Shown here piece after piece: positions 1 through 4,507 of a DNA stretch of 5,443 nucleotides (position 1 is the stretch's first letter; the number at the start of each line of letters is the position of its first letter). Origin of the DNA: Spirochaetales bacterium. GTDB lineage: Bacteria; Spirochaetota; Spirochaetia; DSM-27196; PWMO01. Under the pieces are notes generated by a model, which ran no database searches, had not been told where the DNA came from, and saw only the letters and a list, made by a program, of their open reading frames with translations. The stretch is from assembly GCA_007130025.1 (NCBI GenBank), contig SLTF01000051.1:1-5443 (forward strand). Direction: 5' to 3'. The translations under genes were made by a program, and so were the position numbers.

Positions 1-920
1 CCGAGGCCGGGCAGGATGTACGCGGCATCGTTGAGCGCGGGGTCCATCCAGAGCGTGTAGACGTGGGCGTTCTCCACTGCGCGCACGATGCGGAGTGCCC
101 CCTTGAGGGCGGAAATAACGTTAAAACAGCGAATCGAGCGCGGCTTGACGCCTTCGTTCTTGAGGTACTCCACGATGGTCACCATGCTTCCGCCGGTAGC
201 GTTCATCGGATCGGCAAAGATGAGATCCTTGCCCTGAAGACTGTCGAGATCGAAGTGGCTGGTCTTGAGGTCAAGGATGTACTCCATGTTCTTCTCGACC
301 TTGGTATCATCGCGCTTGATGCTGAAGAGGGCAAACGGGGTAACGTAGCCGGTGGACGAGTACTCCTGGATCTCTTTGGACATGATCATCGAAGGCAGGA
401 GAGCTCCACGCAGCATGACGCACATCACGCAGTTCTCGATGTCTTCGTCGACGTCGGGGATCTTGTGAACGGCGAAGTTCTGGACCGGGGTAGTAACCGG
501 CGTCTTGACGATGAGGTGGTTCTTCTTCGCCGGACCCGGTGTGGAGTAGGCAAGGTTGAACAGGAGCTCGTACGCGCGCTGCACGTAGTAAATGAACTCG
601 TGGTTCTGCGTGCGCACGTCGCGCAGCTTGGCAATCAGCCGCGATGCTTCGCCGTGTACGGTACGCGGCGTTTCAAACGAATAAACGCGGATATTGGGTG
701 TAGCCTTGACCACGTCCTGCATCCGCTCCCCCATCTCGGTGTAGAGCTCGATGAGTTTCTCGCGCTCGGAGGCGAGGCGGCTCTGGTTCTGCGAGGTAGC
801 AAGCACCTGACTGACGTCGAGGGCCTGATCGTAGAGCTGGTGCATTTCCGCGATGCGCTGCTTGTCCTCTTCGGTCAGGTATCCGTCGAGATCCTTCGCC
901 GTGAGAATCACCTGGTCCAT
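1..920 (-). CDS. upp: Uracil phosphoribosyltransferase with N-terminal extension (partial, C-terminus off window)
   Basis: By family, this cytoplasmic enzyme converts uracil and PRPP to UMP in pyrimidine salvage. The 306 complete codons end in YILPGLG (301-307), which matches the uracil-binding YIxPGLGDAGD segment near the C-terminus of the family, so about 15-20 residues are missing. The PRPP-binding loop is DPMNATGGS at 237-245, where the family normally has DPMLATGGS. MLRGALL at 169-175 sits where LRAGLG is usual, and IKRDD at 201-205 corresponds to the flexible loop. Typical enzymes have about 208 residues, so residues 1 to about 110 are extra; they look helical and charged (for example 16-72). 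The ATG start is supported by GGAGGT at 925-930 (4-nt spacing) and by a promoter just upstream. The family call is firm. The role of the extension is unknown, and a regulatory or diverged activity is possible because two motifs differ from consensus. Confidence 0.88.
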   Translation of the reverse strand, partial: MDQVILTAKDLDGYLTEEDKQRIAEMHQLYDQALDVSQVLATSQNQSRLASEREKLIELYTEMGERMQDVVKATPNIRVYSFETPRTVHGEASRLIAKLRDVRTQNHEFIYYVQRAYELLFNLAYSTPGPAKKNHLIVKTPVTTPVQNFAVHKIPDVDEDIENCVMCVMLRGALLPSMIMSKEIQEYSSTGYVTPFALFSIKRDDTKVEKNMEYILDLKTSHFDLDSLQGKDLIFADPMNATGGSMVTIVEYLKNEGVKPRSIRCFNVISALKGALRIVRAVENAHVYTLWMDPALNDAAYILPGL

Positions 921-940
921 GTACACCTCCGGTTTTGCTC

Positions 941-969
941 ACTATACGCCGGAAGCCGTAGGCGTTCAA
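941..969 (-). promoter_or_regulatory. Sigma70-type promoter of the uracil phosphoribosyltransferase gene
   Basis: On the minus strand, TTGAAC (964-969) and TATAGT (941-946) are separated by exactly 17 bp. The predicted start near 934 leaves a leader of about 14 nt that contains the GGAGGT ribosome site, so the gene is probably transcribed alone and not from the upstream outer-membrane gene, which ends in a strong terminator. Confidence 0.75.
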
Positions 970-1032
970 TTGGAGTGATGCGAAAACTGTGCTTTTTTCT
1001 CAGCGGGAAGCCGCCCCATTCGGCGCACGGAC

Positions 1033-1059
1033 AAAAAAACCGCCCCGGTTGGGGCGGTT
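1033..1059 (-). terminator. Intrinsic terminator of the outer-membrane protein gene
   Basis: Read on the minus strand, a perfect 9-bp stem (arms 1051-1059 and 1038-1046, AACCGCCCC/GGGGCGGTT) closes a 4-nt loop and runs into a T tract of seven (1033-1039). It begins 20 nt after the stop codon of the 1080-1859 gene. The plus strand has no T tract after the stem, so it works in one direction only. Confidence 0.93.
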
Positions 1060-1079
1060 CTCATTGGTCTCGACGCCGG

Positions 1080-1859
1080 CTAGTTGACACCCAGTCCGAA
1101 GGTGGCGCCAAGCGAGAATGCCCTGTCGTTATCGTCAAACAGGTCGGTCAGCAGCGCATCGATGACAAACTTGTATTGCGAGGATCCCAGAGGAGCGATC
1201 CGGATACCGGTGTTGTAGGCTCCACGGTTCCCCGGGTTGTTTCCACTTGGGAATATGCTGTACGAGTAGTTGGCGAAGTCATTAATCCAGTGAACGTACC
1301 CCCGGAACACTTGCGGAAAAAGCGTGAGTTCAAAGCCCATTGAGAAATCGATGTCTCCGTCAGGAACGTTATCGCTGAACGTTTTCCCGAACACAACCGA
1401 AGTCGCTGCAGGCATTCCGAAGAAGGCGCCCCCGTAGGTTCCCACGAGGTAGACCTGAACGGCATTCACGTCATCGTTTCCGGTATCAATCAACTGGATG
1501 TTGGTGCCCACACCAGCCGCGGAAACCCCTTCCTTGAAGAATTGGAACTTGCCGTGGATGAGAAACGCCGACCCGTCGTCGAGGGCATCGATACTATCGT
1601 ATGCAACGCCAATCTCCCCTTTTCGGAAAAGACTTACAGTCGCCTTCGGAAGGTGGGACACGTTTCCGTCGTCGAATACTACGTGGTACCCGAAGTCTAC
1701 TCCGACGTTAGCCGTGCGCTCCCAGCCGATCTGTGCCGTCGGCGTTGTGATAAGCCCGGTTGCCCCGTTCAGGGCCATTCCCTTCGTTGTGGTCTGTGCG
1801 GACACTCCGCTTACGATTACCGCCAGCATGACGATGGCGACGAGTACTACTCGTTTCAT
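1080..1859 (-). CDS. Exported, probably outer-membrane beta-barrel protein
   Basis: This 259-residue protein has a classical signal peptide: MKR, then a hydrophobic core at 4-17, with likely cleavage after VSA (21/22). The mature part is rich in alternating hydrophobic/polar and aromatic stretches with Gly and Asp/Asn turns, for example 50-63, 73-88, 99-109, 113-124, 135-148, 171-195 and 228-259. That pattern suits a small barrel of about 8-12 strands. The segment GATGLITTPTAQIG (32-45) recalls the N-terminal GLI-TPTA-type motif of YjbH-like barrels, but the protein is far shorter than YjbH. The C-terminus is FGLGVN and lacks the usual final aromatic residue. The ATG is backed by AAGGAG at 1865-1870 (5-nt spacing). 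The gene is monocistronic, with its own promoter and terminator, which suggests substantial expression. The localisation is inferred; transport versus structural function cannot be told. Confidence 0.85.
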   Translation of the reverse strand: MKRVVLVAIVMLAVIVSGVSAQTTTKGMALNGATGLITTPTAQIGWERTANVGVDFGYHVVFDDGNVSHLPKATVSLFRKGEIGVAYDSIDALDDGSAFLIHGKFQFFKEGVSAAGVGTNIQLIDTGNDDVNAVQVYLVGTYGGAFFGMPAATSVVFGKTFSDNVPDGDIDFSMGFELTLFPQVFRGYVHWINDFANYSYSIFPSGNNPGNRGAYNTGIRIAPLGSSQYKFVIDALLTDLFDDNDRAFSLGATFGLGVN

Positions 1860-1902
1860 GAATGCTCCTTACTTCCGTTGAGGTAAATTATTCTCCGATG
1901 CA

Positions 1903-1931
1903 ATAATACCCACTACGGATGCAAAAAACAA
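1903..1931 (-). promoter_or_regulatory. Sigma70-type promoter of the outer-membrane protein gene
   Basis: On the minus strand, TTGTTT (1926-1931) and TATTAT (1903-1908) lie 17 bp apart in an AT-rich block (about 1881-1980) that stands out from the GC-rich surroundings. The predicted start near 1896 gives a leader of about 37 nt carrying the AAGGAG ribosome site at 1865-1870. Confidence 0.7.
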
Positions 1932-2011
1932 CAATTCAGGCGAAATTTTATCCGTTTGTATTACAAGTTTTTGATAGTGGAAACTCAAAAGCGAATCACC
2001 GGTCGGTGCGG

Positions 2012-2039
2012 AAAAAAAACGACCCGCGTTTCCGCGGGT
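2012..2039 (-). terminator. Intrinsic terminator after tRNA-Glu
   Basis: On the minus strand, a 7-bp perfect stem ACCCGCG/CGCGGGT (2033-2039 with 2022-2028) with a GAAA tetraloop is followed by CG and eight T residues (2012-2019). It begins 8 nt beyond the tRNA 3' end, so the tRNA transcript is very short and single-gene. Confidence 0.93.
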
Positions 2040-2047
2040 GACAGACG

Positions 2048-2119
2048 CATCTCCTGGGGGAATTGAACCCCCGTTGCCGGGATGAAAACCCGGTGTCCTA
2101 ACCACTAGACGAAGGAGAC
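2048..2119 (-). tRNA. tRNA-Glu (anticodon UUC)
   Basis: The 72-nt minus-strand sequence folds into a full cloverleaf. The acceptor stem is GTCTCCT/AGGAGAT, with a G1-U72 wobble as the first pair. The D-arm is GTCT...GGAC. The anticodon stem CCGGG/CCCGG closes the loop TTTTCAT, placing TTC at positions 34-36. A 4-nt variable loop is followed by a T-arm GGGGG/CCCCC with loop TTCAATT. The discriminator is G73. No CCA is encoded (the next bases are CGT), so a CCA-adding enzyme is required. The UUC anticodon reads GAA and, by wobble, GAG glutamate codons. It has its own promoter (leader about 5 nt) and terminator. Confidence 0.97.
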
Positions 2120-2130
2120 GTATGAGCCGG

Positions 2131-2159
2131 AGAATAGCGATTTCGGCGCTCTTCGTCAA
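2131..2159 (-). promoter_or_regulatory. Promoter of tRNA-Glu
   Basis: On the minus strand, TTGACG (2154-2159) and TATTCT (2131-2136) are spaced exactly 17 bp apart, with predicted initiation about 5 nt before the mature tRNA 5' end. The near-consensus -35 fits a strongly expressed stable-RNA gene. Confidence 0.82.
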
Positions 2160-2218
2160 GCAGGTGTACTCGGTCAGACCGGTGAAATCCGGGTTGCGGA
2201 CTACTTGCGATCAGATCC

Positions 2219-2227
2219 TGCTATATT
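2219..2227 (+). promoter_or_regulatory. Extended -10 promoter of the exported rhodanese gene
   Basis: TGC-TATATT matches the TGn-extended -10 element. No good -35 lies 17 bp upstream; TTGCGG at 2194-2199 is 22 bp away and too far. The predicted start near 2234 lies downstream of the possible TTG start at 2205, which is why an ATG at 2250 or 2262 is preferred for the coding region. Confidence 0.5.
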
Positions 2228-2249
2228 GATTTTTCTGAATGCAGTGTGT

Positions 2250-2675
2250 ATGCTTACCCGCATGAGAATTGCGGTGTACGCGGTTATCGCGGTATTTGTT
2301 CTGTTGGTAGTAGTAACCCAGGTCGCTCGCGCCCAGGGTGGTGCCGGGACGGCCGGGGCCGACGAAGGCCTTTCCCGATATCGCAACGCGGATTCGCTTC
2401 GGAAGCTGATCACCGATGCGTATCAGCCCTACGTGCTGATTGACGTCAGAACCGAAGGGGAGTTTGCCGGGGGCTTCATCCCCACCGCCATGAACATCCC
2501 GGTTCAGGTCATCGCGCAGAACCCGCCGCAGGTTCCCCACGACTCGCTGGTGGTTGTCTACTGTCGCACGGGAAACCGGTCTTCCGCCGCGAAACGGATT
2601 CTGCAGCAACAGGGGTTTACCCAGGTTGTGGATTTTGGCGGCATCAACCGGTGGCCCCATCCGCTGGTGAACTGA
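2250..2675 (+). CDS. Exported single-domain rhodanese (sulfurtransferase)
   Basis: From the ATG at 2250 this is 141 residues. An uncleaved or cleaved signal sequence (RIAVYAV..., hydrophobic core about 6-24) ends in ARA-Q near residue 28. A single rhodanese domain follows: DVRTEGEFAGGFIPTAMNIP (about 66-85) matches the DVR-x-EF-x-GHIPGA-x-NIP signature, except that Phe replaces the usual His. The active-site loop is CRTGNR, with the catalytic Cys at residue 105 (codon 2562-2564). The C-terminus is GGINRWP. By family, the Cys carries a persulfide and moves sulfane sulfur to an acceptor; here it would act in the periplasm, like PspE. No Shine-Dalgarno precedes any candidate start. The ATG at 2262 gives a shorter n-region (MR), and a TTG at 2205 is possible but lies upstream of the predicted promoter. 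The gene appears monocistronic, and I found no clear intrinsic terminator after it. Confidence 0.88.
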   Translation: MLTRMRIAVYAVIAVFVLLVVVTQVARAQGGAGTAGADEGLSRYRNADSLRKLITDAYQPYVLIDVRTEGEFAGGFIPTAMNIPVQVIAQNPPQVPHDSLVVVYCRTGNRSSAAKRILQQQGFTQVVDFGGINRWPHPLVN

Positions 2676-2705
2676 GGTAAGTGCCCTTCATCTCCGCGAA
2701 AACCC

Positions 2706-2740
2706 CTATGCGAAACGGATATTTCATGCAGCTCGCATAG
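2706..2740. repeat. 8-bp perfect inverted repeat in the gap before the lipoprotein gene
   Basis: CTATGCGA (2706-2713) and its exact reverse complement TCGCATAG (2733-2740) are separated by 19 bp. No T tract follows on either strand, so it is not a standard terminator. The rest of the 226-bp gap (2676-2901) holds no convincing ORF; a TCATGCA heptamer occurs twice (2724-2730 and 2747-2753). The dyad lies about 135 bp upstream of the sigma54-like promoter, a distance typical of activator-binding sites, but that link is inference. It could also be an mRNA 3' hairpin of the rhodanese transcript. Confidence 0.5.
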
Positions 2741-2873
2741 CGATTCTCATGCAAACCGTATTCACCGACGAATGTGGTTCAGGCCGGGCGTCAAGTCCGT
2801 GGCGGAAACCTGTAATTATCTTGCCTGTAGTGAGTTAAAATATCCCGCATGCAAGACGTCGTGATTTCGGTCT

Positions 2874-2889
2874 TGGCACATACTTTGCT
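2874..2889 (+). promoter_or_regulatory. Sigma54 (RpoN)-type -24/-12 promoter candidate before the lipoprotein gene
   Basis: TGGCACATACTTTGCT matches the RpoN consensus TGGCAC-N5-TTGCW at every defined position, with GG (2875-2876) and GC (2887-2888) exactly 10 bp apart. Initiation 11-12 nt after the GC would fall near 2899-2900, only about 2-6 nt before the ATG-ATG start of the lipoprotein, implying a leaderless or nearly leaderless mRNA. No Shine-Dalgarno is visible to contradict that. I found no convincing sigma70 promoter with correct spacing in the gap. Confidence 0.5.
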
Positions 2890-2901
2890 ATCCATTTTCC
2901 T

Positions 2902-3774
2902 ATGATGAATACCCGAACGTTCCGAATAGTTGTCCTTTCAATCTTTGCCATCCTCTCGCTTCTGATTGCATCGTGTGCAAACCCCATGGGCCCGTCTGAT
3001 ACCGGCGGCAGCGATACCACACCCGCCACTGACTCCGCTCCGCCCCCGAGCACGCCTCCTGCCGAGGAGGACGGGTCGGAGGTTGCGCTCCCGGAACCCG
3101 ACGAGACTGTGTCCGACGATCCCATCATTGGCGATTCCGAGGTCGAAGAACCCGTCCACGAAGAACCGGCGGACGATGATGAGGAGCCGGTGCTTGAACA
3201 TTCCTTCGTGATGGTGAACTCAGACGGCTCGGTCTCGTATACGCAGGAAGGACTGGTGGCCGGCGGCCAGAATACCGAGAGTTTCAAGGTTCAAGATGAC
3301 GGATCGATCGATATCGTCGGATCCGGTGAGCGCCGCGCATACGCCGGCGGCTTCACCGGCTCGGTCTACCGGGTGCTGATCGATAATGCCCGAATCGTTC
3401 AGAGCCCCGGGCACAGCACGCGAGGTTGGGCCGTCATCGTGCACGGAGGTCTCAATGAGGACGGAAACCTCGAGGGGTATGCAGTCCAGATTGACCCGGG
3501 CTTGAACAACAGCTTTGCAATACGTCGCTGGGTCGACGGACGGGAACAGTCGGCACGATGGATAGAGCCTGCGGCAAACTTCGGAATCAACCTGATGGAA
3601 CCAATGGATCTGATCATCGACATGCACCACGACCGACTCACCCTGGTTGTCAACGATACGTTGGTGTACGATGCGGTTGCCCTTGAGCAGCCTGGACGCA
3701 CCGAAGGTTTTGTTGGACTTCGCGCTTGGGCGAGCACCACCGTGGAGATCGACGGGCTTCGTGTGAATCAGTAA
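2902..3774 (+). CDS. Lipoprotein with acidic linker and concanavalin-like beta-sandwich domain
   Basis: The 290-residue product starts with a lipoprotein signal peptide (MMNTRTFR, hydrophobic core 9-22) and the lipobox IASC, placing the lipidated Cys at residue 25. Residues 26 to about 98 are a disordered linker very rich in Pro, Asp, Glu, Ser and Thr, with acidic runs around 78-97. From about 100 to 290 there is a beta-rich domain: GWAVIVHGG (175-183), EGYAVQIDPG (191-200), FAIRRW (205-210), LTLVVNDTLVYD (246-257), GFVGLRAW (269-276) and a final VEIDGLRV. That order resembles LamG/DUF1080-like concanavalin folds, which often bind carbohydrate, but no catalytic residues can be named. The start is fixed by the signal peptide and by an in-frame stop at 2836-2838 with no start codon between; the second ATG (2905) is an alternative. 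No ribosome site is visible. The 3' end overlaps the opposite-strand gene by 7 bp. Confidence 0.88.
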   Translation: MMNTRTFRIVVLSIFAILSLLIASCANPMGPSDTGGSDTTPATDSAPPPSTPPAEEDGSEVALPEPDETVSDDPIIGDSEVEEPVHEEPADDDEEPVLEHSFVMVNSDGSVSYTQEGLVAGGQNTESFKVQDDGSIDIVGSGERRAYAGGFTGSVYRVLIDNARIVQSPGHSTRGWAVIVHGGLNEDGNLEGYAVQIDPGLNNSFAIRRWVDGREQSARWIEPAANFGINLMEPMDLIIDMHHDRLTLVVNDTLVYDAVALEQPGRTEGFVGLRAWASTTVEIDGLRVNQ

Positions 3775-4382
3775 CCGAACCGCGCGGCGCGCGACTGCAA
3801 CAGCGAATCGAGCAGTTGCTGCCGCGTTTCGCGTCGCTCCGCTTCGGGGATTGCCGGAAGTTGCACGAGTGCGAGAAGTTCTTCCACCAGCGACTGGTAG
3901 GCGAGGCGTTCGGCGGGTGGCCACGGGGTGCTCGCAGCCATGAGGGCGAGGAACCGCTCGTTCTGCTGCGATAATTGTGCCCGCAACGCCACAAGACGTT
4001 CGCGCCGCGCCGCCTCTTCCGCGGCCACCACCGCAGCAAAGGGATCCCGACCCAAACCTACCCTACCCTCCAGGAACTGCCGGCGCAGCTCGTCGGCCTC
4101 GGGAAAGCGGCCGTTTCGTTCAAGGATCAGAATGGAGTCAACCACCTGCTCGACCGTCGCGGTGCGAAGATGGCCGAAGAGGTTCATCACCCGGGAGGGA
4201 TCGGTGGGGAACAGCGCATCGATTGTCGCGCGCCTCTCTGCCTGCAAACCGCCGGCAGATGCAATGGTGTCGGAAGCGCGGTTTGAGGCGTGGGAAAGCG
4301 TGGTCGCTGTTACGAGGAGCGCGAGCATGACCGCGCGTCGCACGTGGGCGCCACGAACCCAACCGCCGAGCTGGAGCTTCAT
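3768..4382 (-). CDS. Small exported helical protein of unknown function
   Basis: I do not recognise this 204-residue protein. It has a basic n-region (VRRAV, 14-18) and a hydrophobic core (about 17-28), with likely signal-peptidase cleavage after SHA (30-32). The mature part is almost entirely predicted helix, Ala-, Leu-, Arg- and Glu-rich. It has a likely coiled-coil stretch at 116-150 and a second helical block at 156-200, separated by STPWPP (151-156). There are no cysteines and no catalytic motif. The ATG at 4382 has no clear Shine-Dalgarno and gives an unusually long n-region; a GTG at 4343 (residue 14) would give a more typical signal peptide. Coding on this strand is supported by the coherent signal peptide and helical pattern; the competing plus-strand readings have neither. 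The envelope location suggests a periplasmic structural or chaperone-like role, but this is inference. Confidence 0.72.
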   Translation of the reverse strand: MKLQLGGWVRGAHVRRAVMLALLVTATTLSHASNRASDTIASAGGLQAERRATIDALFPTDPSRVMNLFGHLRTATVEQVVDSILILERNGRFPEADELRRQFLEGRVGLGRDPFAAVVAAEEAARRERLVALRAQLSQQNERFLALMAASTPWPPAERLAYQSLVEELLALVQLPAIPEAERRETRQQLLDSLLQSRAARFGY

Positions 4383-4443
4383 ACTGATAGTGTAACGCTA
4401 AGTTGGCCCGCGTTCCACTCCTGTGGATTTTCCCAACCCACGC

Positions 4444-4472
4444 TTGACGCGGTTTCGATCCTGTACGACAAT
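4444..4472 (+). promoter_or_regulatory. Putative promoter of the receiver-PAS gene
   Basis: TTGACG (4444-4449) and GACAAT (4467-4472) are spaced 17 bp apart. The -35 is good and the -10 matches four of six consensus bases. Initiation near 4479 gives a leader of about 29 nt containing AAGGG at 4491-4495. In the same 125-bp divergent gap there is a small dyad, TCCAC-N4-GTGGA (4414-4427), upstream of the -35. I see no convincing promoter for the opposite gene. Confidence 0.5.
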
Positions 4473-4507
4473 CAGGGATCACAAAAGCTGAAGGGTCGCA
4501 CCAACCG

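Noticed and set aside
985..1020. A terminator-like GCGG/CCGC hairpin next to a run of A/T upstream of the uracil phosphoribosyltransferase promoter
   Set aside because: The stem is only 4 bp and the homopolymer is on the wrong side for a terminator on either strand.
63..1343. A 426-codon plus-strand open frame
   Set aside because: It is antisense to the uracil phosphoribosyltransferase and the barrel gene, spans their terminator and promoter, and its translation has no recognisable domain. The minus-strand genes have motifs, ribosome sites and promoters.
1869..2159. A 96-codon minus-strand open frame
   Set aside because: It reads straight through the tRNA-Glu gene and its terminator; the Gly/Pro-rich middle is the usual artefact of translating a tRNA.
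2821..2841. A sigma70 promoter for the lipoprotein using TTGCCT and TAAAAT
   Set aside because: The spacing is only 9 bp, far from the 16-18 bp needed, and no alternative -35 fits the TAAAAT.
3220..3924. A 234-codon minus-strand open frame
   Set aside because: It is the shadow of the lipoprotein beta domain and the tail of the helical protein gene, has low-complexity Arg/Ala/Thr content, and lacks any signal or motif.
3926..4395. Plus-strand open frames opposite the helical exported protein
   Set aside because: They are Arg/Pro/Ser-rich shadows without ribosome sites. The minus frame has a signal peptide and a coherent helical pattern.
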